A stretch of 64,000 nucleotides of DNA from Verrucomicrobiaceae bacterium (GTDB taxonomy: Bacteria > Verrucomicrobiota > Verrucomicrobiia > Verrucomicrobiales > Verrucomicrobiaceae). The stretch is from positions 1 through 64,000 of the forward strand of contig JAIYDW010000233.1 of the NCBI GenBank assembly GCA_027487315.1, in the 5' to 3' direction. Positions 25,331 to 33,536 of this stretch are shown piece by piece. How positions within the stretch are numbered: position 1 is the first letter of the stretch; each line of letters begins with the position of its first letter. A model generated the notes under the pieces. It ran no database searches and was not told the origin of the DNA. It saw nothing but the letters and a program-made list of their open reading frames with translations. A program made the translations under genes and the position numbers.

Positions 25331-26500
25331 TCACTGATCCGGCACGCGGCGCAAGCCTTTCGTTTTGGGTTTGGCGGCGTCTCCTTGGAGAATTTCGGTG
25401 CGGGTGCGACCATTGGAGGACTTGAAATTGCCCTCTGGTGTGATGGTCATGACGGTGCCGGGTTCGTCGGCAATTTGAAGGTTGGCGCCGCGCTGCACTT
25501 GGGGCCAGATGCGAAGGGTGACGATTTTAGTGACGCCGTCGAAGGTGAGGTCCTTGCATTTGCCGACCTGGATATCGCCGGTTTCGGTGTATTTTTCGAC
25601 AATGACCATGGCACCACGGGCGCGGATTTTATCGATGCCGCTTTCTTCGGCTTCGCTGGCTTTTTCCGGGGTGGCGGAGGTGGGGCCTGATTTGGTGGTG
25701 GCGTTTGACTGGAGGGGTTCGGCGGGAACTTGGGTGTTGGTGGGGGTGATTTTGGGGGGGGCGGAAGTTTTGGAGTCGGTCTTTTTCATGAAGACTTCGA
25801 GGTCGTCGCATTCGACATAGAGATCGGTCTTGCCACCCACGATTTTGAAGACGCGGACGTTGCCGGTGAAGATGCCGATGGCACGGTTGGCGTCGAAGAA
25901 GGAGTCGTCGCTGTAGATGAGGGTGCGGTTGGCTTCGACTTTGGCGTCCAGGAGAGGGGTGGGTTTGAGGGGAAGGGGTTTGGGGGATCCGGGGGAGGAT
26001 TGAGAGGCGGGAGGAGGGGTGGCGGGGTTGCCAGCGGGGGGGGGTGAGGAGGGGGCAGGGGTGGTGTTTTGCGCGACGATGACGTTGGCGGCGGTTGGGG
26101 GAGAATCGTCTTCGACGGTTGTCGCCTTGCGGATGGGTTGGTTGAAGGCTTTGCGGCCTTCTTCGCTGAGGTTTGCGAGGGCGGTGGAGAGTTGGGTTTC
26201 GCCAGCGATGGAGCGGGCTTTTTCCATGAGGGAGGCTTCGGGTGGCGTGGCGGTGGCGGCGCGGGCGGCGAGGGGGTTGGGTTGGGTCGAATCGGTGGCA
26301 GAGCGGGCGGCTTCGGCGAGTCGGCTGGCGGCGGCTTGGGCGAGGCGTTTTTGGGCGGCCTGAGCGGATTCGGTATCTTCTTTTTCGCGGCGGCGGTTGG
26401 CGGCATCGAGGATGTCATTTTGCTGGGCTGAAGCCGGGGCGACCTGAAGGTGCAGGGCTAGCAGGAGCAGCGGGAGGAGATGGAGATGAGGAAACTTCAT
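25331..26500 (-). CDS. lptA: LptA/OstA-domain LPS transport protein
   Basis: A 389-residue periplasmic protein. A signal peptide (LHLLPLLLLALHLQVAPASA) is followed by a long Ala/Pro/Thr-rich, probably disordered region (residues ~28-195). The OstA/LptA-type beta domain lies in the C-terminal half (NRTLIYSDDSFFDANRAIGIFTGNVRV; LYVECDDLEVF). Typical LptA is about 185 residues, so this one carries a large extra linker. Position between lptC and lptB supports the role of periplasmic LPS bridge. Its ATG overlaps the preceding stop by 4 bases. Confidence 0.75.
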   Translation of the reverse strand: MKFPHLHLLPLLLLALHLQVAPASAQQNDILDAANRRREKEDTESAQAAQKRLAQAAASRLAEAARSATDSTQPNPLAARAATATPPEASLMEKARSIAGETQLSTALANLSEEGRKAFNQPIRKATTVEDDSPPTAANVIVAQNTTPAPSSPPPAGNPATPPPASQSSPGSPKPLPLKPTPLLDAKVEANRTLIYSDDSFFDANRAIGIFTGNVRVFKIVGGKTDLYVECDDLEVFMKKTDSKTSAPPKITPTNTQVPAEPLQSNATTKSGPTSATPEKASEAEESGIDKIRARGAMVIVEKYTETGDIQVGKCKDLTFDGVTKIVTLRIWPQVQRGANLQIADEPGTVMTITPEGNFKSSNGRTRTEILQGDAAKPKTKGLRRVPDQ

Positions 26501-27162
26501 GGCTGAGGTTTGGCCTGGGGAGCAGGAGCGGGCTGAGGGGTGAGAGAAGGGGTGTAGGGGATGGCTTTTGGAGCGGGTTTTTCGGGGATTGCAGCGGGTT
26601 CTTTTTTGGCTGCAGCGGGCTCTTTGAAGAGCGAGCCGGCGTCGTGGATGATCATGCGAACGTTGCCGGTCATGCGGCCCTGGGAGGAGTGGGTATCGAA
26701 GACGAGAGAGTCGCCTTCGATTTCGTAGTCGACGTTGGTGACCTTGCTGCGGTCGTCACTGCGCAGGATCTGGTTGGTCATGTTGTAGATGGCGGTGGGC
26801 ATGGTGACGACGACATTGTCTTTCGGGGAGTCACCGAAGAGGCGGATAGTCATGATTTCGGCGCGGAGGCGGGTGTCGTCGATGCGGGTGAGGACATCGG
26901 CTTCGACGATGGAGCTGGCTTTGCCTTCTGAGAAACTGGGGATGTAGACGCCGAGGTTGGGGCGTTGGGCGGGGATTTTGCTGCCGAAGGCGGAGAGGCC
27001 GGAGCCTGCGGAGGAAGATTCGGCTGCGGCTGATTCGGAGGAGGATTTGGGCTTCTTTTTTGGCTTGGGTTTGGAGTCGACGGCATGACCGGGCAGCGTG
27101 GCGAGCAGGAGGCTGGCAGCGCAGACGAGGAGCCTATGAAGGAAGGACTCAGGCAGCGGCAT
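26497..27162 (-). CDS. lptC: LptC-like LPS export protein
   Basis: A 221-residue exported or membrane-anchored protein. The start MPLPESFLHRLL gives a good signal/anchor segment (LLVCAASLLLATLPGHA); the frame is also open upstream, inside kdsA. After a Lys/Ser-rich linker comes a beta domain with ADVLTRIDDTRLRAEIM, NQILRSDD and GRMTGNVRMIIHD, which matches the LptC/OstA pattern. The tail is Pro/Ala/Lys-rich. Identity rests on fold-like pattern and position directly before lptA; a second LptA-like protein is the alternative. It overlaps kdsA by 14 bases. Confidence 0.68.
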   Translation of the reverse strand: MPLPESFLHRLLVCAASLLLATLPGHAVDSKPKPKKKPKSSSESAAAESSSAGSGLSAFGSKIPAQRPNLGVYIPSFSEGKASSIVEADVLTRIDDTRLRAEIMTIRLFGDSPKDNVVVTMPTAIYNMTNQILRSDDRSKVTNVDYEIEGDSLVFDTHSSQGRMTGNVRMIIHDAGSLFKEPAAAKKEPAAIPEKPAPKAIPYTPSLTPQPAPAPQAKPQP

Positions 27163-27979
27163 GGACGAGTTGATGAATTTGGGTGAGTTGCTGAAGGAGG
27201 GATTCCAATTGGTCGAGGGGAATCTGGTTGGGGCCGTCGGAGAGGGCTTCGGCGGGGTTGGGGTGGGTCTCGATGAAGACGCCGTCGCAGCCGGCGGCGA
27301 CAGCGGCGCGGGCGAGGACAGGGGCGAGGATGCCGTCGCCACCGGTGCTGGTGCCTTGTCCGCCGGGGCGCTGGACGGAGTGGGTGGCGTCGAAGATAGC
27401 GCGATGGCCGAGTTCGCGCATCCAGTAGAGAGATCTCATATCGGCTACCAGGTTCTGATAGCCAAAGGTGGTGCCGCGTTCAGTAAAAAAGAAATTCTTG
27501 CAGCCGATGCTGAGCAGTTTGTCGGCGATGTTTTGGACGTCCCAGGGAGCCATGAACTGGCCTTTTTTGACGTTGACGGCGCGACCGGTTTTGCCGGCGG
27601 TGAGGATGAGGTCGGTCTGGCGGGAGAGGAAGGCGGGGATTTGGAGGAGGTCGATGAATTCGGCGGCTTGCTCGGCTTCTTCGGGGCTATGGACGTCTGT
27701 GGTGACGGGGACGCCGATGGAGCGGCCGACGTCTGCGAGGAGGGCGCAACCTTTCTTGCAGCCGAGGCCGCGGAAGCTTTTGCCGGAGGTGCGGTTGGCT
27801 TTGTCGTAGGAGGCTTTGAAGATCCAGCGGAGGTTATTGCGGTCGGCGATCACCTTGAGGCGGGCGGCGATGTCGCGAATGAAGGGTTCGCTTTCGATGA
27901 CGCAGGGGCCGAGGATGAAGACGGGTTGGGTGCCGTCCATGACGACGGAACCGATGGTGATCTGGGGGAGAACGGGCAT
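27149..27979 (-). CDS. kdsA: 3-deoxy-8-phosphooctulonate synthase (Kdo-8-P synthase)
   Basis: Condenses arabinose-5-phosphate with phosphoenolpyruvate to Kdo-8-phosphate for the LPS core. At 276 residues it has family length. Conserved blocks: FILGPCVIESE, KASYDKANRTSGKSFRGLG, TDVHSPEEA, AGKTGRAVNVKKGQFMAPWD, RGTTFGYQNLV, DATHSVQRPGG and FIETHPNPAEALSDG. Cys in GPCVIES is the metal-ligand position of the metal-dependent (Aquifex-type) class; E. coli KdsA has Asn there. It lies between kdsD, which makes its substrate, and lptC. Confidence 0.97.
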   Translation of the reverse strand: MPVLPQITIGSVVMDGTQPVFILGPCVIESEPFIRDIAARLKVIADRNNLRWIFKASYDKANRTSGKSFRGLGCKKGCALLADVGRSIGVPVTTDVHSPEEAEQAAEFIDLLQIPAFLSRQTDLILTAGKTGRAVNVKKGQFMAPWDVQNIADKLLSIGCKNFFFTERGTTFGYQNLVADMRSLYWMRELGHRAIFDATHSVQRPGGQGTSTGGDGILAPVLARAAVAAGCDGVFIETHPNPAEALSDGPNQIPLDQLESLLQQLTQIHQLVHAAA

Positions 27980-28098
27980 TTAGGGTGGGAGATGGCGCGG
28001 TATCAGGGGCCCGGGAAGGGTTCTGGTATTGATTTGTTGTTACAGAAAATCAAGGGGAGCACAATCTTCAAGCGTTTAATTTTAGGGGGAATCCGGGG

Positions 28099-29070
28099 TC
28101 AAACCAGTTTGAGGCGGGTGAGGTCCTGGGTATCGACTAGGCCGACGGGGGTGCCTTCGGCATTGACGACGACGATGTCATCGACACGGTGGTGGTCGAG
28201 GGTGGAGAGGACCTCGACGGCGAGTTTTTCGGCTTGGATGGTGACGGGATGGGTGGTGAGGTAGGTGCTGACGGGGTGTTCGGCGATGGCCGGGTTTTTT
28301 TGGAAGGCGCGGACGAAGTCGCCATGGGTGAAGACGCCGGCGAGTTTGCCAGAGGGGGTGGTGGCGATGGCGACGCCGGAGCGGGCGCGAGTCATGGCTT
28401 CGAGGGCGACGCGGACGGTGGTTTCGGGGGTAATGAGGGCGAGTTGGAGGTCTTTGCGCATGACGTCACCGACGCGAGTGAGGAGGGCGCGGCCGAGGCT
28501 GCCGCCGGGGTGGAGGGAAGCGAAGTCTTCGCTGCGGAAGCCGCGGGCTTCTAGAAGGACCATGGCGAGGGCGTCGCAAAGGACGAGCATGGTGGTGGTG
28601 CTGGAGGTGGGGGCGAGATTGAGGGGGCAGGCCTCGCGTTCGACGTGGACGTCGAGGGAGACGTCGGCGTGGCGGGCGAGCATGGAGTCGGCGTTGCCGG
28701 TGAGGGCGACGAGGGTGATTTGGCGGCGTTTGAGGTGAGGGAGGAGCGTTAACAATTCGGCGGTTTCGCCGCTGGCGCTGAGGGTGAAGACGAGATCGCC
28801 TTCGGCGACGATGCCGAGGTCGCCGTGGAGGGCGTCGCCGACGTTGAGGAGGACGGTGGGGGCGCCGGTGCTGTTGAGGGTGGCGGCGAATTTGCTGGCG
28901 ATGTTGCCGCTTTTGCCGACACCACAGACGACGAATTTTTTGCCCGAGGAGAGGGCGGCGAGCATGTGGTCGATGGCGGAAGTGAAGTCGTGGCCGACGC
29001 GGTCTTGGAGGCGCTGGAGTTCGCGGATTTCGAGTTCGATGACGCGTTGTGCTTTTTCGGGATAATTCAT
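28099..29070 (-). CDS. kdsD: Arabinose-5-phosphate isomerase
   Basis: Converts ribulose-5-phosphate to arabinose-5-phosphate, the first step towards Kdo. At 323 residues it matches E. coli KdsD (328). An N-terminal SIS sugar-isomerase domain (VVCGVGKSGNIASKFAATL; LNVGDALHGDLGIV; LSASGETAELL; EACPLNLAPTSSTT) is followed by two CBS domains (residues ~205-320). It is the first gene of the reverse kdsD-kdsA-lptC-lptA-lptB-hpf series, 119 bases before kdsA, and diverges from a GT4 gene with a 100-base gap. Confidence 0.96.
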   Translation of the reverse strand: MNYPEKAQRVIELEIRELQRLQDRVGHDFTSAIDHMLAALSSGKKFVVCGVGKSGNIASKFAATLNSTGAPTVLLNVGDALHGDLGIVAEGDLVFTLSASGETAELLTLLPHLKRRQITLVALTGNADSMLARHADVSLDVHVEREACPLNLAPTSSTTTMLVLCDALAMVLLEARGFRSEDFASLHPGGSLGRALLTRVGDVMRKDLQLALITPETTVRVALEAMTRARSGVAIATTPSGKLAGVFTHGDFVRAFQKNPAIAEHPVSTYLTTHPVTIQAEKLAVEVLSTLDHHRVDDIVVVNAEGTPVGLVDTQDLTRLKLV

Positions 29071-29170
29071 GTGACAGAGAGAGACGGAACGGCAGAATGG
29101 GGGTGCCCGGACCGGGAGGCGCCCAGTAAGCGATCGGGCCGGAGGTTAGACCCAGACCCAGCCAGCATCA

Positions 29171-30337
29171 ATGCCGAATCCCCCGACTGTCGCCGTGTAT
29201 GTGCCCGAGTTTTTGAAGCTCGACATGATGCATGTGTATCGGCAGATTTCGGCGTTTGAAGGGGTGAGGTGTCATGTGTTCACGCACAAGATTGAGAACA
29301 CGGAGCATTTTAACTTTCATGTGAGGCGGTTGCATGTGTTGCCGAAGCCGAAGTTGAGGTGGTGGCGGCGCTGGGTGGCGAAGCATGTGAAGAAGGAGCC
29401 GTGGGAGTTGTTTGACTGGGAGTTGCGGCGGTTTGTGCTGGAGTTGACGCGGGTGGATGCGGGGTTGCTGCATGTGTTTTTCGGGCATATTGCGCCGCAG
29501 TTTCGGACGTTGATGAAGGTGTGGCCGCATCCGGTGGTGGTGTCGTTTCATGGGGCGGATGCGGGGGTGAACATGAACAAGCCGGGGCATTTGAAGGCGA
29601 TGCGGGAGGTGTTTGAATTGGGGGATCGGATGCTGTGCCGGACGGAGAGTTTGGGGCGTGATTTGGTGGCTTTGGGGTGTCCGCCGGAGAAAATTGGGAT
29701 CTGGAGAACGGGGGTGCCGCTGGCGGAATGGCCGTTTCGGCCGAGAGTGGGGCCGGAGGATGGGGTGTGGAAGCTGCTGCAGGTGTGCCGGTTTGTGGAC
29801 AAGAAGGGGTTGGATTTGACGCTGAAGGCTTTTGCAGGTGTGAGGAAGCGGTATCCGGGTGCGGTGCTGACGCTGGTGGGGGACGGGCCGAAGATGGCGG
29901 AGTTGAAGGCGTTGGTGGGGGAGTTGGGGTTGGGGGATGCGGTGGTGTTTCCGGGATTTGTGGATCAGTGGGAAGTGAGGAAACTGATTCTGGCGGGGCA
30001 TGTGTTCATTCATCCGAGTCGGACCTCGGCGGATGGGAATCGGGAGGGGATTCCGAATGCGGCGCTGGAGGCGATGGCGTCGGGGATGCCGGTGGTGGCG
30101 ACGACGCACGGAGGGTTTCCGGAGGCGATTGTGTCTGGGGAGAGCGGGATTCTGGTGGAGGAGAATCGGGCGGACTTGATCGAGCAGGCGATTTTGGAAC
30201 TGCTGGGGGACGAGGCCTTGAGGATGAGGCTGGGGGAAGGCGGTCGGAAGGTGGTGGAGGTGAAGTTTGACCGGGCGGTGCAGGTCAAGGTGCTGGAGGG
30301 CTTTTATCGCGATGCGATGGAGAGGTGTAAAGCGTAA
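29171..30337 (+). CDS. Glycosyltransferase family 4
   Basis: A 388-residue retaining GT-B glycosyltransferase. The C-terminal donor domain shows LLQVCRFVDKKGLDLTLKAF, LTLVGDGPKM, VVFPGFVDQWEVRK and the E-x7-E type block EGIPNAALEAMASGMPVVATTHGGFPEAI (residues ~295-325). The acceptor domain has VVVSFHGADAGV. No membrane helix is seen, so it works at the cytoplasmic face. Its position beside the Kdo/Lpt cluster suggests LPS or exopolysaccharide assembly, but sugar and acceptor are unknown. Confidence 0.88.
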   Translation: MPNPPTVAVYVPEFLKLDMMHVYRQISAFEGVRCHVFTHKIENTEHFNFHVRRLHVLPKPKLRWWRRWVAKHVKKEPWELFDWELRRFVLELTRVDAGLLHVFFGHIAPQFRTLMKVWPHPVVVSFHGADAGVNMNKPGHLKAMREVFELGDRMLCRTESLGRDLVALGCPPEKIGIWRTGVPLAEWPFRPRVGPEDGVWKLLQVCRFVDKKGLDLTLKAFAGVRKRYPGAVLTLVGDGPKMAELKALVGELGLGDAVVFPGFVDQWEVRKLILAGHVFIHPSRTSADGNREGIPNAALEAMASGMPVVATTHGGFPEAIVSGESGILVEENRADLIEQAILELLGDEALRMRLGEGGRKVVEVKFDRAVQVKVLEGFYRDAMERCKA

Positions 30338-30346
30338 TCGGTCCGG

Positions 30347-31027
30347 TTATTGAACCCGGACGAGTTGGGAGGGGGCGAGGCCTTTGATTTGGGGGGCGTC
30401 GCGATAGGATTCGAGTTTGCCGGAGACTTGGAGGCGTTTGCCGGGGAGGTCATCGAGGATCCAGTCGGTGGATTTTTCGAGCATTTGCTTGGAGATGAAG
30501 ATGTTGAAGGTGGTGCCGTCGAACTTGATGAGTTTGTGACCGGAGGCACCGAGGGTGACGACTTCGGTGACGGTACCGACGAGGGTGGCGTCCTGGCCGA
30601 TGAGGGCGTTGATTTGCGCGATGTCGGTGGCTTCGATAGCGGCGCCGGCGACCGGGGCGGTGGCGGGTGTCATGGCCGCTGGGGCGGCGGTGGGGGTGGT
30701 GGGGGTTGTTGAGGTGGCGGCAGCTGGGGTTGTTTGAGGAGCAGGAGTTGGTGCGGGTGCGGATACGGTGGTTGGTGCGGGTGCGGAGGCTGTGGCGAGG
30801 CCGAGGAATTCGATGAGTTTGGCGCGGCTGCGGTCGGAGAGATTGGCGAGGGGGACGGGTTGTTCACGACCGTCTTTGAGGATGAAAGTGACCTGGCCGG
30901 GGACAACGGTTTTGACCGAGGCTTCGAACATGGCGCCTTGGCTGGTGACCCACGTTTCAATGGTTTGCGCTGAGAGGGTGCCGAGGGTGAGGTAGAGGGC
31001 AACGAGTGTCAGGGGAGATTTTGACAT
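30347..31027 (-). CDS. Secreted SHD1-domain protein of unknown function
   Basis: A 226-residue exported protein. A signal peptide (LTLVALYLTLGTLSAQ) is followed by an SHD1-like domain (ETWVTSQGAMFEASVKTVV; VTFILKDGREQPVPLANLS; residues ~23-75), a module frequent in Planctomycetes and Verrucomicrobia. Residues ~78-130 are Ala/Pro/Thr-rich. Residues ~135-226 look like a beta barrel of OB type (IGQDATLVGTVTEVV; GKRLQVSGKLESYRD). No catalytic residues are apparent. It is convergent with the GT4 gene. Confidence 0.6.
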   Translation of the reverse strand: MSKSPLTLVALYLTLGTLSAQTIETWVTSQGAMFEASVKTVVPGQVTFILKDGREQPVPLANLSDRSRAKLIEFLGLATASAPAPTTVSAPAPTPAPQTTPAAATSTTPTTPTAAPAAMTPATAPVAGAAIEATDIAQINALIGQDATLVGTVTEVVTLGASGHKLIKFDGTTFNIFISKQMLEKSTDWILDDLPGKRLQVSGKLESYRDAPQIKGLAPSQLVRVQ

Positions 31028-31087
31028 GGATGGATGATGGGCGAATTGCAGGATTGAGCAAGTGCAATTGCGGTGCCAAGAGGGGCG

Positions 31088-32218
31088 TTATTCTTTGATG
31101 ATCAGGCGATTGACGATGCTGGCGGCACGCTGATAGGCGCCGGGTTCGCCGAGGGTGGCGACGACTCTGGCGAGGTCGGATTGGAGGGCGGAGCGTGCGG
31201 AGGGGTCGCGGGTGAGGCGGAGCATTTCGGCGGCGAGGGAGTCGGGAGTGAGGGTGTGCTGGATGAGTTCCTTCACGACTTCGCGTTTGGCGAGGATGTT
31301 GACCATGCCGAGGTGTTTGATGCGGACGACGGATTTGCCGACGAGGTAGGTGAGCCAGTTGACCTGGTAGACGAGGGCGTAGGGGAGGCCGAAGCAGGCG
31401 GCTTCGAGGGTGGCGGTGCCGGAGGCGACGGCGCCGGCGGTGGCGCGCTGCATGAGGTCGTAGGCGGTGCCCGTTTCGATCCAGGAGGCGGCTTCGGGGA
31501 GGCCGGCGGCTTGCGCCATGGCGGTCATTTCGGCGGCGAGGGTGGGGTTTGCGGCGGAGATGGCGAAGTGGGTATCGGGGTGCTGTTTGCGGATGATTTT
31601 AGAGGCCTCGAGCATGACGGGGAGGAGGCGGCGGACTTCGTTTTTGCGACTGCCGGGGAACCAGCCGATGAGGTTGGGTTCGCGGGGGTCGGAGCGGCGG
31701 AGTTGGGCGGTGCGATCGACCATGGGATGGCCGCCGAACTCGGTGGGAAGGCCGCTGGCTTCGTAGAAGGGTTTTTCGAAAGGGAAGATGCAGATCATGA
31801 GGTCGAGGACCTTGGCCATGACCTTGACGCGGCCTTTTTTCCAGGCCCAGACCTGGGGGCTGATGTAGTAGATGAGTTTGCCGGTGTAACCGCCTTCGCG
31901 GAGGGCTTTGGCGACGCGGAGGTTGAAGCCGGGGTAGTCGACGAGGATGACTGCAGTGGGAGCGGTGGTGAGGATTTGGGAGACGGTTTCGTTGAAGCGC
32001 TGCTTGAAGTAGCCGTACATTTTGAGGACCTCCCAGAGGCCAACGACACCGGCGGTCTCAACCCAATCGGTGATGTTTTCGCCACCAACGGTTTTCATTT
32101 TGGGGCCGCCGAGGCCGCTGAATTGGGTGTCGGGGTTGAGGTCGCGCAGGGCCTGCATGAGGCCTGAGCCGTGGGTGTCACCGCTCAATTCTCCGGCGAT
32201 GATGAAGAGGTGGCTCAT
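31088..32218 (-). CDS. lpxB: Lipid-A-disaccharide synthase
   Basis: Joins UDP-2,3-diacylglucosamine and lipid X to form the lipid A disaccharide at the inner membrane. At 376 residues it is close to E. coli LpxB (382). N-terminal FIIAGELSGDTHGSGLM, then VETAGVVGLWEVLKMYGYF, VILVDYPGFNLRVAKALRE, YISPQVWAWKKGR, ICIFPFEKPFYE and LIGWFPGSRKNEV are all family blocks. The frame is open upstream, but the ATG with family N-terminus overlaps the stop of the Gfo/Idh gene as ATGA, so the two are translationally coupled. Confidence 0.96.
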   Translation of the reverse strand: MSHLFIIAGELSGDTHGSGLMQALRDLNPDTQFSGLGGPKMKTVGGENITDWVETAGVVGLWEVLKMYGYFKQRFNETVSQILTTAPTAVILVDYPGFNLRVAKALREGGYTGKLIYYISPQVWAWKKGRVKVMAKVLDLMICIFPFEKPFYEASGLPTEFGGHPMVDRTAQLRRSDPREPNLIGWFPGSRKNEVRRLLPVMLEASKIIRKQHPDTHFAISAANPTLAAEMTAMAQAAGLPEAASWIETGTAYDLMQRATAGAVASGTATLEAACFGLPYALVYQVNWLTYLVGKSVVRIKHLGMVNILAKREVVKELIQHTLTPDSLAAEMLRLTRDPSARSALQSDLARVVATLGEPGAYQRAASIVNRLIIKE

Positions 32219-33183
32219 GCCGGGGAGGCGAGGGAGGCGTTGCGTTCGATTTGGTCGGTGATTTGAAGAGCGATGCGGAGGGCTTCGGCGCCTTCCTGGC
32301 CGGAGACGACGGGGCGTTTGCCCTGGCGGGCGCATTCGATGAAGGCGGCGATTTCGAGTTTGAGGGGTTCGTCTTTTTCGATTTCGACGGCCTCTCGGAT
32401 GATTTGGTGGCCGTCTTTGCGGTAGATCCAGCCGCTTTGGTCCTGGTAGTCGAGGGAGAGGTAGCAATCGGACTGGAAGACGCGGATTTTGCGCATCTTT
32501 TCGGGGCTCACGCGGGAGGTGGTGAGGTTGGCGATGCAGCCGTTGGCGAATTTGAGGCGGGCGTTGGCGATGTCCTCGCGCTGCATGAGGACAGGGATGC
32601 CGACGGCGTCGACATCAACGAGGGGGCTTTTTACCAGGTGGAGGACGATTTCGATGTCGTGGATCATGAGGTCGAGCACGACGCCGATGTCGATGCTGCG
32701 ATTGGGGAAGGGGGAGAGGCGGTGGGTTTCGATGAAACGAGGGGCGTTGAGGCGCTCTTCGAGTTGGCGGAGGACGGGGTTGAAGCGTTCGATGTGACCG
32801 ACCTGGAGGATGGCGTTGTTGGCCTGGGCGAGGTTGATAAGGAGTTGGGCTTCGGCGTAACTCTCGGTGATGGGTTTCTCGACGAGGACGTGGCGGCCTT
32901 TGGCGAGGAGGATTTCGCCGACGGGGCGATGGTAGATGGTGGGGACGGCGACGGTGGCGGCGTCCACGGAGTCGGCAAAGGTGTGCAGGTCGGGGATGAC
33001 GGGGACGTGGTATTGGGCGGCGAGTTCTTCGGCCCGGGCGGTGTCGGCGTCGTGTATGCCGGCGAAGGTGATGCGGCGATCACTGTTGGCGGCGAGCTCG
33101 GCCATGATGCGGACGTGGTTGCGGCCGATGGCACCGCAGCCGGCGACGCCGATGCGGAAGGGGGGCTGGGACGATGAGGGCAT
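32215..33183 (-). CDS. Gfo/Idh/MocA family dehydrogenase coupled to lpxB
   Basis: A 322-residue NAD(P)-dependent sugar oxidoreductase. The Rossmann loop is GVAGCGAIGRNHV; the family Lys is in VLVEKPITES (~residue 98); LDLMIHDIEIVLHL gives the conserved DxxxHD-type block near residue 175. The substrate cannot be read, but the ATGA overlap with lpxB points to lipid A. The best-fitting known role is GnnA, which oxidises UDP-GlcNAc at C3 for 3-amino lipid A. The partner aminotransferase GnnB is not nearby, so this remains a hypothesis. Confidence 0.8.
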   Translation of the reverse strand: MPSSSQPPFRIGVAGCGAIGRNHVRIMAELAANSDRRITFAGIHDADTARAEELAAQYHVPVIPDLHTFADSVDAATVAVPTIYHRPVGEILLAKGRHVLVEKPITESYAEAQLLINLAQANNAILQVGHIERFNPVLRQLEERLNAPRFIETHRLSPFPNRSIDIGVVLDLMIHDIEIVLHLVKSPLVDVDAVGIPVLMQREDIANARLKFANGCIANLTTSRVSPEKMRKIRVFQSDCYLSLDYQDQSGWIYRKDGHQIIREAVEIEKDEPLKLEIAAFIECARQGKRPVVSGQEGAEALRIALQITDQIERNASLASPA

Positions 33184-33301
33184 GTGGGGGTCAACTAGGC
33201 AAGATCGAGGGCGGGTGCAAGTTGTGGTTGATTGGCGAAGTGAGGGTTTGATTCAGGTGAGGAAGTGGAATGACGGGTTGGAATGAAAAATGAGCCTGGG
33301 C

Positions 33302-33330
33302 TTGCGAGCGGCTTCGGATTGAGATTTAAT
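33302..33330 (+). promoter_or_regulatory. Predicted promoter of the ParDE-like module
   Basis: TTGCGA (33302-33307), a 17-base spacer and TTTAAT (33325-33330). The -10 box matches five of six positions. The predicted start of transcription coincides with the antitoxin ATG at 33337, so the message would be leaderless; the only purine-rich stretch (GAGGG) is too close to the ATG to act as a ribosome site. Confidence 0.5.
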
Positions 33331-33336
33331 GAGGGC

Positions 33337-33495
33337 ATGCCTGACAGGAAGAGCGCCTCAAAGTCGATCAAGTCTGCTGCCGCCCAATTGGTCAGGGATT
33401 TGCCCGATTCTGCCAGCTGGGATGATTTGATGTATGAGATCTTTGTGAGTCAAAAGGTGGAGGCGGGGTTAGCCGATTTGAAAGAAGGAAGGTAG
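33337..33495 (+). CDS. ParD-like antitoxin, probably truncated by TAG
   Basis: A 52-residue protein resembling small antitoxins paired with ParE/RelE toxins: a helical N-terminus, then SWDDLMYEIFVSQKVEAGLADLKEGR, a typical ending before the toxin-binding tail. The frame stops at TAG (33493-33495). Read past this TAG, the same frame stays open for 14 codons (HDHAAILSEFVRAG) and ends in a TGA that overlaps the toxin ATG as ATGA at 33537-33540. This suggests the ancestral antitoxin was 67 residues long and coupled to the toxin. The present product probably lacks the toxin-neutralising tail. Confidence 0.65.
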   Translation: MPDRKSASKSIKSAAAQLVRDLPDSASWDDLMYEIFVSQKVEAGLADLKEGR

Positions 33496-33536
33496 CATGA
33501 TCACGCAGCGATTTTGAGCGAGTTTGTTCGTGCGGG

